A stretch of 64,000 nt of DNA from Plasmodium brasilianum. Lineage: Eukaryota; Apicomplexa; Aconoidasida; Haemosporida; Plasmodiidae. The notes under the pieces were generated by a model. The model saw nothing but the letters and a program-made list of their open reading frames with translations. It ran no database searches and was not told where the DNA came from. This document shows, piece by piece, positions 13,291-24,290 of this stretch. Where the stretch lies: NCBI RefSeq assembly GCF_023973825.1, contig NC_090120.1:1454501-1518500 (forward strand), read 5' to 3'. Made by a program: the position numbers and the translations under genes. Position 1 is the stretch's first letter. The number at the start of each line of letters is the position of its first letter.

Positions 13291-13732
13291 CTTATTTTTT
13301 ATTGTTTAATTAATTATTCTTTTACCGTAATAGCAGCCGTTTGGCGCGCCAATATTACGCCCCTCAATTTTCGTTTGTTTATGTGGACATATTTCCCTCG
13401 CCTCTCCCTCCAAATAATAATTACATATGCGTAAATATAAAATGGAGCTTTTTTAAACTTTTCCCCATTTTGTTACGTAATTAATGTAGTTTCTTTATAA
13501 CAATAAAAATTATAAAGCTATAATATGATTATGCAAAGTCGATACACGTTTTGTGAAATTTTTTAAAATTAATCTGTAGAACGTGCCCATAAAAATGTAA
13601 GTTTGATGATATATTTTAAGATAATATTAATAAAAAAAAAAAAAAAAACCTGAACAAATCATATTTTTTCAGAAAAAAAAAAAAAAAAAAAAAGACTTCG
13701 TTTTTAAGCCTACTTACATTTCTTTCATATGA

Positions 13733-14300
13733 GACAGTATCTCTTTGTGCACGAGTTTAGATATATACACATATGCGTTTATTTTGTTATTCAAACATTG
13801 CGGAATTATAGAATCTCTAACAGGTCAAAAATTATACACTCCTACTTCCCTAGATATAGGTTTTTTGTTTGAAAAAAGGAAAAACAAATTCCCTATTTGT
13901 CCAAATATGATTTGTCTTTTTTTCCACTTGAGAACGAATGTAAGTTTAAAGGATAAGCCCACAAATATTAAAAAGGTATTCATCCTAGAAAAAGACTAAA
14001 TATTACTTGTTTTAACGAATTCAAGGAGTAACATCATGATATATGTAATTATGTGTTTTGCAGCTGCAGCCGTAGCTATCTTTGTTATTTGCATGGTTTA
14101 ATTAAAATTCCATGTCTTTATATTTGCATCGTGTGAGATTATTTTGTTTCATTATATTATATTTTTTTTTTTTTTTTTTTTTATTCTCGTTTTTTTATCG
14201 AAACTTAAGCTGTTATTTGTTATCAATTAATTTTTTTAAACAGTGGCACATAATCCATAATTTGTTCCTCCTTCTTTTGTATAACTTTATACCCAAATAA
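13733..14300 (+). CDS. Candidate small spliced gene, function unknown, 5' end unresolved
   Basis: A possible exon runs to 13937, ending LRTN before a strong donor (AAT|GTAAGT). A phase-compatible exon follows an intron with a good acceptor (TTTTTTTAAACAG) at 14244-14300 and encodes a hydrophobic C-terminus (WHIIHNLFLLLLYNFIPK, stop). The upstream exon encodes a normal-looking stretch including LTGQKLYTPTSLDIGFLF, with a higher G/C content than the surroundings. No ATG is found in frame; entry could be through an acceptor at 13737 (GAGACAG) or 13757. I do not recognise the product. It could be a small membrane protein with a C-terminal anchor, or the last two exons of a longer gene. Confidence 0.3.
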
Positions 14301-14719
14301 TAACTTGACCAGTTCGATTAGCATATGTTTTCAAGGAAGTATTTATTCTTTAACATGTAGAATTAATAATAAAATAAGCGCTACGGTAGATCAAAGGAGA
14401 ATTATGACAATGCTCAACTGTAGAGCGTTTGTTCGCTTGTCCTTTCGTATGTTTGTTTATTTTTTTATTTTTGTTTTTTTATAACTCCTATTTTTGCATA
14501 TGTACCCATTTTTCTACACAAAATGGACAAAAATAAATTTCCAACTTAACATTTTTGCGTACATTTATGTGCAATAAATATATGTATTATGAAAACATAT
14601 CAAAATTAATTTTTTTTATTTTTTTTTTCTCACTGTGCTTTTGTTTGTTGATGAGTCAAAGAAAAAAAAAAAAAAAATCTTCTTTTCATCTTTTTTTTAC
14701 CTTTTTTTTACCTTTTCTT

Positions 14720-14820
14720 TACCTTTTTTTTTCCTTTTTGTTACCTTTTTGTTACCTTTTTGTTACCTTTTTGTTACCTTTTTGTTACCTTTTTGTTACC
14801 TTTTTGTTACCTTGTTTTTA
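14720..14820. repeat. 11-bp tandem array (CCTTTTTGTTA)
   Basis: About eight to nine copies of cctttttgtta follow related ccttttttta blocks just upstream of the tubulin acetyltransferase start codon. Confidence 0.85.
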
Positions 14821-14901
14821 CCTTTTCTTTTTCTTTTTCCTTTCCTTCCATTTTGACTGAAATGTTATGCTTTTATTTTATTAAGAAAATACATTACAAT
14901 C

Positions 14902-16876
14902 ATGAAATGTGTTCCTAGTAACAAACCTCCTGGAGAAATAAAACAACTTCAAATTAAAAAATTTACACGGGATGATTTGCTTTGTTTGAGGAATTCTGAT
15001 ATCAGCTCATGTATAATTTAAATTCGAGGAATTACTTTTTTCAGAAATTTCACTGTTTCTTATTGTTAAGCAAAATTTATCTGTTTCTTTTTTTTTTTTT
15101 TTTTCGCAAGTCCGAAGGTTAGAAAATGACGTTCACAAAATAAGCCACCTGTCCAGCAAGGTAACAAAAAAAAAAAAAAAAAAAAAAGAGGTACGAGGAA
15201 ACGGGTCCATTGAACGTTGATATTTTTAATGAGTAATAATATGATTCGTTAAAAGGAGGTACATATGCATATACCTGTATACCTATACATATACAAATAC
15301 ATGTACACATATACATAAATACAACATGTGTGTGTGCCTATGTTAATCCCTGTTTATGTTTCCTTCACTTCAACGTGCGAATAAAAATTTCATGATTTGC
15401 ATTCTCGTTTAAACTTTTCCTCTTTTGTAACTTTAAAGGATCAAAAATTATATGGGGTTTTAACTTCATTGGTGAACATAATGGACAACGATTACAAACT
15501 ATACGTAAGTCAAAAATGTGCGCTTGTTTTCACTCATGCGTGTAAGCGTATGTATACAGATGTGTATATGTGTGTCTGATCATTCGATTATATATGTGTA
15601 TGCGTACCTTTCCATATAGTGCCTGACACACCAAAATAATCTAATAGGAATATTAAAAGTAACGAATAACAAAATTGCCCTTTTTTTTTTTTTTTCTTTT
15701 ATTTTTCACTGGAGTTTTAGATTAATATTATATGCATATTACTACTTTTTTGTTCTCCCGTAGATAGGCACGAAAAACCTGTATCTATATGACAAAAAAA
15801 AGCTACATTATCGAAGTTGCACGTGTGTATTAGGTTGTTAAATGAGTGCACATTTATAAGCTCATATTTACTCGTTCATTCGTTTGTTCATTCGTTTGTT
15901 CATTCGTTTGTTCATTCGTTTGCTCATTCGTTTGTTCATTCGTTTGTTCATTCGGTTGCTCATTCGTTTGTTCATTCGTTTGTTCATTCATTCATTTATT
16001 TACTTTATTTATTTGTTTTATTTATTTGTTTTTTCCACATCGGAGGAACCCCAATTCAACATGGTAACGCTGCAAATTTTCTGTTCGTTCCCTTTGTAGA
16101 TTTTTACATAATGAAAGATTTTCAAAAAAGGGGCCTTGGAATTGTTATAAAGAAATATTATGGAAAAATGGGGAAAATACAAAATGCAAAAACGATAAAA
16201 CGACAAAGCTATGACGATAAAGCTATAATGACAAAGCGATTACAACAAAGCGATTACAACAAAGCGATTACGACAAAACGATAAAGTGCAAAATTATATA
16301 CCCAGATATACTAATTTTGCAGTTAACTTATATAAAAGTACATGCGCATGTTAATGATATTATTCCTGTGGTTTACATTTTTTAGGAGCTTTTTAATTGT
16401 ATGTTAAGAGACAACACAATATCGCCTTCAAACTTATGGTAAACACGCACACACAGGCAAAGACGCTTGGACCATAAAAAAAAAAAATAAAAAAAAAAAA
16501 AATACTTTTTATTTAAAATTTCGTGTTGCTTTTTTTTTTTTTTTTTTCCTTTACTTTCTCCATTCTGTTTAAATTAAATGAATTGATAAAGTGCTACTTA
16601 AATATGAAACCTCATTTTCCTTTTTTCTTTTTACTAATTCAGCTACGACAATCCATCTTACAAGATGCAAAATTTTCTCAAAAAATATTTCGCCCCATGC
16701 AATTTAATTAAGCAGGTGTTTCTCCTCATTTACCTTATCATTATTCTAATAATCATTTTTTATAAAAATAAGAAATATTAAAAAAGATTACTTTTTACTA
16801 ATTTTAATGTTTATGCTTTTTTTCTTTCTTTTTTAAGCCCAATAATTTTGTTACCTTTGATAATTACTTTGTTTGA
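14902..16876 (+). CDS. ATAT: Alpha-tubulin N-acetyltransferase (MEC-17/ATAT), nine exons
   Basis: No long open frame exists; the gene is rebuilt from GT-AG splicing as exons 14902-15010, 15111-15160, 15439-15504, 15620-15658, 15764-15833, 16100-16143, 16386-16438, 16643-16715 and 16838-16876. These total 543 nt and 180 residues, with every phase consistent. The enzyme transfers acetyl from acetyl-CoA to Lys40 of alpha-tubulin in the microtubule lumen. Family signatures appear in order: a substrate-side segment with LIGILKIGTKNLYLYD; CVLDFYIMKD with the putative catalytic Cys109; the acetyl-CoA loop QKRGLG (120-125) followed by ELF; CYDNPS with the putative catalytic Asp146; and the terminal PNNFVTFDNYF. 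The length matches the catalytic core, without the long C-terminal tail of the animal enzymes. The first exon is the least certain, and an upstream start cannot be excluded. Confidence 0.88.
15870..15995. repeat. 12-bp repeat in intron 5 of the tubulin acetyltransferase
   Basis: About ten copies of ttcattcgtttg, with some ttgc variants, sit inside the 266-bp intron between exons 5 and 6. All three frames are open, so a naive reading gives Phe/Val/Ser/His-rich peptides. Confidence 0.85.
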
Positions 16877-17040
16877 TGAAAAGCTTACTTGATAAAAGCT
16901 TAATTCGATGGAAGCTTTATTCGATTAATACCCTGTCCAAGTAATAACATAATAAAGATTAAAATATGCGAAAATATGTATAAGCAAAAATTGGGAATAT
17001 TTTATAAAATGAAAAAGATATGAAATTTGCAAATGGACGG

Positions 17041-17071
<31 letters not shown>

Positions 17072-17811
17072 TTCAACATCAGAAATAGCTTAAAAAGGTA
17101 CGAGTAAAAAATATAGAAAATTTAGAGAACATAATTTTGTCAATTGTGCAAATAAATAGTATTCATAATTTTTATAAGGATTATTATAATCTCATTAAAT
17201 TCTTCCACTTTGGGGTTTGCTAAAGTTTAATTAGTGAAATGTCGTAAGACATATATAATGAGCTATATATATATATATATATATGTACATTTAGAAAACG
17301 GAAGAAATTATTTTTTTTTTTTTCGAATTTTTCTTTTAACTATCCTTTTGTCTATATATATATTTATAACTAAATCTGAAGTTTAAATATTTCACTGCTT
17401 CCTTATTTTGGCTGAGTAAGACCGAAATAAACTCGCACGATTTTATATCCTTTTTTTCCTTTCGTTTCTTCGTTTTTGTCTTCGTACCCTTTTGTCGTCC
17501 TACCCTTTTGACATGTTCATGCATTGTTGTTTGCTCTTCATTTTATATTCTCCTTATTTTAAGACAGTTTTATATTTGTCTATAATTTTCTCGTTACATT
17601 ATTTTCTGGATTGTACATAGATGAACATTGAGATTAGAGCTGTCAACTACTTACTGCTTAGTCATTTGAACTCCTTAAACGTGTAAAATTATTGAATAAT
17701 ATGTACCGTTTTCAAATAATACCAAATTATTTATGCATACATATATACGTACCCACAAGAACATTTGAGAAAATCATATTATATGATAAAACAAAAAAAA
17801 AAAAAAAAAAA
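16877..17811. other. Intergenic region
   Basis: Non-coding A/T-rich DNA between two intron-rich genes, with a poly(T) run at 17047-17073 and an (AT)n microsatellite at about 17262-17284. I see no RNA gene or conserved frame in it. Confidence 0.6.
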
Positions 17812-18839
17812 ATGGACAGAAAAGAAAACAAAGCATTTACCACTGATAAAGCAAATAATCTGTCTACGCATCAGAAATTTGTAAAAGAGAAAAAACAAAA
17901 AAAAAAGAAAAAGAATTTATGACGCATGTACATATGTAAAATATATATATACATATATGTATGTATAAGAATTTCCACCATAATGCAACTTATTTTTCCT
18001 ATGATTTTTTTTTTTTTTTTACCATAAACAAGGATCAACTAATAGATGAATACTACTCCAACTTAAAAGATGAAAAAACAGAAATAAAAGTTGAGATAAA
18101 TACTAAAACAGGAGATCACGTATTCAAGTCGGTGGAAAGAAATAAAGCTGATTACGCGGTTAAAAACATTAAAACGAGATAATTTTTATATTTCATAAAA
18201 ATAAAATCTTAGTGCTTATATAACTAAAAGAAATCTTTCTTTTTTTATTTTTTTTCCATATTTTCTAAAGAGATTTGATGAGAACGATGAGCCACCTATC
18301 TTCTCCGATTTAGTTGAAAATGGTAAGCTTTGTTCTGAAAAATTTTCCTTTAATTTTTCCCTTACTTTCCAGTTCTTCCTTTCTTTTTTATTTGTGTACA
18401 ATATTTTCCTAATTTGTATATGTTCTTTAAATAGAGAAGAAATTCGGAACAGTAAAGATCATCAACCCCTTGCCCAAAGTTGAAAGAGTAAAAATTTAAT
18501 CTTCCTTATCTTACCAAAAAGAAAAAATAAAAGAAAAAATAGAGAAAAATATTGCAAAATATGGCAGAAAATGTCAAAGTCAGGAAAATCATGAAAAAAT
18601 CTAGAAAATTATGACAAAATCTGAAAAAGCTAAACATTACACTAAATAAAACATACTTACCCTTTTTAGAGAGATGAACTAAAAGATAGCTACATGCATT
18701 GGCTGAAAACAGAAAAGTTAATGGTACTCAAAATTTTGTTAACTCATCACATTTACAAATTTAATCCTCTGCATTTCGTAAATTTTATTTAATTTTATTT
18801 TATTATATTTTCTTTCTTTTTGTTTTTTTCTTTCTTTTT

Positions 18840-18925
<86 letters not shown>

Positions 18926-19810
18926 TTTTTTTATTTTTTTGTTTTTTTTATTTTTTCCCCTTTGTATATAGAGACCAAATGAACGAAGGCTCGAACATGA
19001 GCACATGCAACAAAAATACTTGGAAGTAAAAGAGGACAATGATAAAAAAATAATTTACCTATATACGGAAATGCTATAAATACGTCGTACATACATACAT
19101 GCACAAATTCATGTATTTATTTGACGCCCCATTACCTCCTTCCCCCCACTGTAGACCTTAAAATTATCGGAAGACATAAAAAAAGACGTAAAGCTCGCAA
19201 GAGTAATAAAATCGCATTATCCTAGAGGAATAGTTGGTTTTTCAAAAATTTTCAAATGAATGATTAAATAGGCAACTGTAGGTAGATAGGGCATACAAGA
19301 CAAGACAAAATTGTACAAGTAGACAATACTTGCTTAAACAGTATACTCATACTTAGTAGAGTGCGAATAGGCAAAAGCGAAATTAAACAAGATGATAGAA
19401 AACAGTATCATAAATTGTATAAAAAGGGATATATATATATAAATATAAGTTCATATACGCAGTAATGTATGCAATGATATATGCCCTATTGTGTACATTT
19501 ACATATAAAGGAGTAACTTGGTTATAATTTTCTTTTTATTTTATTTTTTTATCAAAATAAGGTGTTGATTCCATATACAGTGAAAACACTGTGTTGTATA
19601 AGGAGAAATACGACGAAATGACGAATAAACGAGAAATTAAAGAGAGGAAATTAAAAGAAAGAGGAGAAGGTACATTATGTTAAACCACAATTTCCATGAA
19701 AACTCAAAATTTTATTTCCCTCCATCTTTCTTACATCCTTTTTTGCAGTTCTAGAAAAGTATAACAATAAAAATGGCAACTTCCTAACTTTTGAAACGGA
19801 AAATAAATAA
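17812..19810 (+). CDS. Conserved-looking charged protein of unknown function, nine exons
   Basis: Reconstructed exons are 17812-17880, 18033-18158 (end uncertain), 18271-18322, 18435-18487, 18670-18723, 18972-19025, 19155-19236, 19562-19669 and 19749-19810, about 219 residues. The phases agree at every junction. Visible segments include DQLIDEYYSNLKDEKTE, RFDENDEPPIFSDLVE, KKFGTVKIINPLPKVER, DSYMHWLKTEKLMRPNERR, HYPRGIVGVDSIYSE and a Lys/Glu-rich C-terminus. There is no signal peptide or membrane segment, and the protein is likely soluble and helical. The exon 2 donor is ambiguous: GTATTC at 18120, GTGGAA at 18132 and GTTAAA at 18159 all keep phase 0, and coding-like sequence continues to an in-frame stop at 18180. 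I do not recognise the family. Its neighbour and its similar small-exon structure raise, without proving, a cytoskeletal or axonemal role. Confidence 0.75.
18841..18923. repeat. 83-base poly(T) tract inside an intron
   Basis: An uninterrupted run of 83 T residues lies in the fifth intron (18724-18971) of the nine-exon gene of unknown function. It is the longest homopolymer in the window. It could serve as an extended polypyrimidine tract before the acceptor GTATATAG at 18971. Confidence 0.95.
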
Positions 19811-20394
19811 TTTTTTTTTTTTTTTTTGGAACCCTCAAAATGTTTCTACAAGGATCTTCCTCGGATTTTAGCTTAGCACTGCGCATGCTGTACATCCATG
19901 CAAATATGCATAAATATACACATACCTACATAATACATGCGTACTTGCATACATATATATATATATATATATATATACGGCAAGATACATATGTACATAC
20001 AGGAACGCACACAAATTAGATGCAATGGAAAATCTGTATTTGATATTTTGGAATTACTCAAAAAAAAAATTAATTTTATAAATTACATTCTTTACAATTT
20101 ACACTTAATTGTGCTTTAATTTTTTTTTTTTTTTATTCGACAATATGGGAAAAAGGGATGGAATAAAAAAAAAAAAATAAAAAAAAATAAAAAATTAATA
20201 ATAATAGTAATAATAATAACAATAGAAATAACAATAGTCATAATAACAGTAATAACAATAATAATAAAAACAATAAACAGTCGTGAAACAATAAAAAAAT
20301 AAAACAATCATGTGCTCTTCGGTTTTTATACTATGACTAAATTAAGCACATATGAATTAAAATTTTGCAAATAAAATGAAAAAACAAAATAATA

Positions 20395-20451
<57 letters not shown>

Positions 20452-21004
20452 ATAAAATAAAATAAAATACCTACTAGTAGAAGTAGTAGTACTACTGCTA
20501 GTAATAACAATAACAGCTATCCATTTGATCATTATACTTCCAGGGTAATGCCACACGATATACCGCTGTATGTATGTATTTTACTGTATACGAGTTCGTT
20601 ATTTACGTAGACCGGTTCACCTGCACAAATTTAAATGCTTCTTAACATGAAGCTAGACAAGCGTAGTACAGTGTACTCTCTATTAAAAAAAAATAAACGA
20701 ATACTAAAACAAATAAATTTTTTATCATAAATTATTTTTTTTTGGAACATTTCGCGTGTTTGCTCATACCATATATATATATATCAGCTAAAAATGGTTG
20801 TGACCTATTAGAAACAACTAGGGGGCATGAATAATATTAAGAGCATACACGCATGCTTCTATTTTAGGTTCTGTCCATCTGGTTAATCGGTTAGTCGGTT
20901 AGTCAGTTAGTCGGTTAGTCGGTTAGTCCATTTGGTTGGTCCTTATGGTGTTCCCATTTGGTTTTCTTATCTGATTAGCCCATTTTATTTGGCCCACTTT
21001 AATA
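19811..21004. other. Convergent intergenic region with poly(A) and an 8-bp repeat
   Basis: This lies between the 3' ends of the unknown nine-exon gene (+) and the membrane protein (-). It contains an (AT)n run at 19953-19977, a degenerate AATAAC/AATAAT stretch at 20196-20280, a poly(A) run at about 20397-20449 and an 8-bp array at about 20880-20930. No coding region is supported. Confidence 0.65.
20880..20930. repeat. 8-bp tandem repeat (CGGTTAGT)
   Basis: About six copies of cggttagt, with one a-for-g change, lie beyond the 3' end of the membrane-protein gene. The motif superficially resembles a GGTTAG-like telomeric repeat, but the unit is 8 bp and internal. Confidence 0.85.
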
Positions 21005-22027
21005 TTACCCCATTTGATATGAACTATTTTGGGTGGGTAATTTATTCGGGTCGTGGTATGCCAAATTGCCATTACAGCAAGGGCAGTTCGTTGCATTTCC
21101 ATATAAAATTTTGCCATTATTCGGACCTTCAGTAGATACATATACGTCGTTTCTTCCTATATTAGCATTATAATTATGTGAAAGATAGTTGGAAGAGTTG
21201 GCCCACGGATAGGAATACTGCTTGTTATACATATTTACATTATTGGCATTATTATAATCAATGTTATCATCTAGGGGTATATTATTCTTCAGCGTTTGAT
21301 TACTCCCTTGGATATTTACATTATGATCAGGTTTAATGTTGTAGTGGTTAAAAGGCACATAAGATTGTACATCATAAATAATGGAAGGATTCACAATTAT
21401 ATTTCTTTCATCATCTTTCTGAATTATTGGAATGGACATTTTTTTTAAAACATACCCCTCTATAGTTTTAGTCGATTGTTTTTTGTGTTGTATATTACTA
21501 CCTTTATTGGCTTGAGTTGTATGTTCTTGATTCGGAAGGTTACTACTTATGGGTAAAGTTTTCTGTTTTAATGATGCACCATCCTTAGATGAACCCATTT
21601 CACATGTTTGTAATTTTGTAATTTGTGCTTTAACCGCATTTAATTTTTCCTTTTTTTTTTTCTTAATGTTTTTTATATGCAGATAATAAAATATAATGAA
21701 ATCAATTGTAGCAAATAATCGCATCATTAAAAAGACTTTAGTAAACTCATCATCCATTAAAGGTACAAGTATCGAATTTGTATATTCATGAATTTCTACC
21801 AATGATGTAATAAAAACTAGAAAAACACAAAAGTACATCAATCCACTGGATGATAAAAATAACGATAACACTGTAGCAATTAATAGCGTGCAAAACATTA
21901 TGTAATCTAATTTTTTTGCATATACATAAGCCATCTGAAAAACGTATGTACCAAAATAAAATAAACAGCACAGGTAAAACATTTTAGAGATTATGAAATT
22001 CGAACATATATCTTTCCTTTCCTCCAT
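21005..22027 (-). CDS. Conserved four-pass membrane protein, function unknown
   Basis: A single exon of 340 residues on the minus strand. Residues about 16-37, 42-59, 63-78 and 98-117 are strongly hydrophobic and give four predicted membrane segments. A basic stretch (KNIKKKKKEK) follows the last one and should face the cytosol. The remaining 220 residues are hydrophilic and Asn/Tyr-rich. They contain the short motif CPCCNG near the C-terminus, which could bind metal or be lipid-modified. There is no cleavable signal peptide. The four closely spaced helices and short loops resemble small tetraspan proteins of membrane compartments, but I do not recognise the family. Its upstream region begins the 4.1-kb divergent gap shared with RRP8. 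Confidence 0.8.
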   Translation of the reverse strand: MEERKDICSNFIISKMFYLCCLFYFGTYVFQMAYVYAKKLDYIMFCTLLIATVLSLFLSSSGLMYFCVFLVFITSLVEIHEYTNSILVPLMDDEFTKVFLMMRLFATIDFIIFYYLHIKNIKKKKKEKLNAVKAQITKLQTCEMGSSKDGASLKQKTLPISSNLPNQEHTTQANKGSNIQHKKQSTKTIEGYVLKKMSIPIIQKDDERNIIVNPSIIYDVQSYVPFNHYNIKPDHNVNIQGSNQTLKNNIPLDDNIDYNNANNVNMYNKQYSYPWANSSNYLSHNYNANIGRNDVYVSTEGPNNGKILYGNATNCPCCNGNLAYHDPNKLPTQNSSYQMG

Positions 22028-22328
22028 TTTTGCTCTTGTAAGGCCACAGGTAGAAAAAGTGAAGAAGTATGTACGTGTGTAAGGGGGTATAAATATATGT
22101 ACGTTGGAGGAGGTATATATATATATATATATATGTATATATTTTTGTATAAATATATGTATATATTTATATTTATGTGGAGGAAATTCTAAAAAAATTA
22201 TGCTCTTTCCAAGAACGCGTATAATATAACGTTCGGTGCACGGATAAATTGTTAGACTGTATATAGGGCACTCATTAAAGATATTATTTTTATTCTTTCG
22301 AGCACTTTGATTTAAAAGTATGTTTTTC

Positions 22329-22480
22329 GGTTTTGTTTCGTTATGTTTTGTGTTGTTTCGTTATGTTTTGTGTTGTTTCGTTATGTTTTGTGTTGTTTCG
22401 TTATGTTTTGTGTTGTTTCGTTATGTTTTGTGTTGTTTCGTTATGTATTGTTTTGTTTCGTTACGTATAGTTTCGTTTTA
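22329..22480. repeat. 20-bp tandem array (GTTTCGTTATGTTTTGTGTT)
   Basis: About six to seven copies of gtttcgttatgttttgtgtt in register, the last ones diverged. It sits about 300 bp upstream of the membrane-protein start codon. Confidence 0.88.
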
Positions 22481-22829
22481 TTTGATTACGTTTTGGTTCG
22501 CGCTTTAGCAAACGTATGCATGTATATATATTTTCATATATTTATATGCTCATAAATTTTGTGCAGTTATATTATTAGTGCCTATTTTATGGTGATAATT
22601 TTAAGTACCTCCCTTACTCATGCAAACACACAGAGAAATATTTGAGCAGTTTAAGCGAAAAAAACAATAATAGAGAAAAATTAATATTGAAAAAAAAAAA
22701 AAAAAATTACAATTCACATTTCACTTTTTTCATTTTTTCCTATATGTTTAATGGATCACGTAAAACACAATTTTATGCATTTTTTTATATATCCTTTTTT
22801 ACAAATTTTGTAGTTCATATTATGTTGTT

Positions 22830-22975
22830 TATTTATTTTCCTTATTTATTTTGTTTATTTATTTTGTTTATATATTTTGTTTATTTATTTTGTTTATTTA
22901 TTTTGTTTATTTATTTTGTTTATATATTTTGTTTATATATTTTGTTTATATATTTTGTTTATTTATTTTAATTTT
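22830..22975. repeat. 15-bp T-rich tandem array (TTTATTTTGTTTATA)
   Basis: About nine copies of ttttgtttatttatt and its ttttgtttatatatt variant in the divergent gap. Phe/Ile/Tyr-rich frames over it are artefacts. Confidence 0.8.
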
Positions 22976-23939
22976 ATTTTTATTTTATTTTTATTTATTT
23001 TTTTTTTTTAAGCCTCAATAATAATTTAACATGTAAGCATGCATTTTAATAAAATTGTCTAAAATTTATGAACAGTTCATAAAAAAAAAAAAAAATTAAA
23101 AAGACCATTAAATTTGGTATAGTATACAATGTAGTAGGGGAAATAGAAAAATGTTAAAAAATATTCATACGAATTTATATATCTAAATTTATATATCTAT
23201 ATTTATATATCTATATATACATCTATATTTATGTATCTATATCTATATCTATATATATATATATATATATGTACAAATATTTAGTTGCATTTAGAAAAAC
23301 TCGATTTTTTTTAATAGCGCCAGCCCCTTTCAACCCCATGCCCACTTACATAATTGTATATTCTTCTCCCTCTTCTTTACTTTTAGTTTGTGCATAAGCA
23401 TGCTTTTGAAAATATAGAGAACGTGTACAATTTTTTTTTTAAATATTGAAAAGTTAAATTAACATAGGAATGCACGATTCCAGGAATATGTTTTCCTTTT
23501 CATCAGTATTTGCCGATGCTCTTACTTATACACGTGTAGGTATATATACATACAAACATACATATACACATATACGCATATTTGTACTTGTATGTATATG
23601 CATACATTGTGGATTTCAAAAAGTTAAAGGAACTATGTGCTTCCTTTTGTTCTACTCATGCGCAATCGAAACATTTCTCTATCGAAATGCCCGGATCATC
23701 ATATTTTGAGGTATGCATTTTTTTTTAACGTTGTTCATAAACCCTTTTTACGTGCATTACTCTGCAAACAAAAGAATTTTAAAAATTTACTGTTTCCATG
23801 AATTACCAATGCTGCGATATGTTCAAAATTGTTAACAACTATAGATGCTTTTTGTTTAAATTTTTTGCTCATTTTATTTCAAAAAAAAAAAAATTGAATT
23901 AAAAAAAATAAAAAAAAATTAGGAAAAAAATAGGAAAAA

Positions 23940-24290
23940 TATATGTACAAAATAGGAAAATATGAACAAAATAGGAAAAAAACATGAACACAAAATAGGA
24001 AAAAAACATGAACAAAATAGGAAAAAAACATGAACAAAATAGGAAAAAAATATGAACAAAATAGGAAAAAAATATGAACAAAATAGGAAAAAAATATGAA
24101 CAAAATAGGAAAAAAATATGAACAAAATAGGAAAAAAATATGAACAAAATAGGAAAAAAATATGAACAAAATAGGAAAAAAATATGAACAAAATAGGAAA
24201 AAAACATGAACAAAAAATAGGAAAAAAACATGAACAAAATATGATCAAAATGGGAAAAAAACATGAACAAAATATGATCAAAATGGGAAA
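23940..24290. repeat. 22-bp tandem array
   Basis: About fourteen copies of a 22-bp unit beginning atgaacaaaataggaaaaaa. The 3' copies degenerate into a 'gatcaaaatggg' variant. The minus strand is open in all frames and gives long Phe/Ile/Tyr peptides, which are not genes because the period is not a multiple of three. Confidence 0.9.

Larger units (their letters stand above)
12470..14901. other. Repeat-rich interval between SF3A3 and the tubulin acetyltransferase
   Basis: This interval contains three tandem arrays (12550-12770, 13048-13290 and 14720-14820, listed separately), poly(A) runs near 13633-13648 and 13674-13693, and a possible small spliced gene at 13733-14300. A short hydrophobic frame at 14036-14101 lies inside that candidate's intron. 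Confidence 0.65.

Noticed and set aside
14036..14101. 21-residue hydrophobic micro-ORF (MIYVIMCFAAAAVAIFVICMV)
   Set aside because: It could be a membrane micropeptide, but it falls inside the likely intron of the 13.7-14.3 kb candidate gene and is short enough to occur by chance.
20880..20930. CGGTTAGT repeats as an interstitial telomere
   Set aside because: The Plasmodium telomere unit is GGGTT(T/C)A with a 7-bp period; this array has an 8-bp period and only one GGTTAG core per unit.
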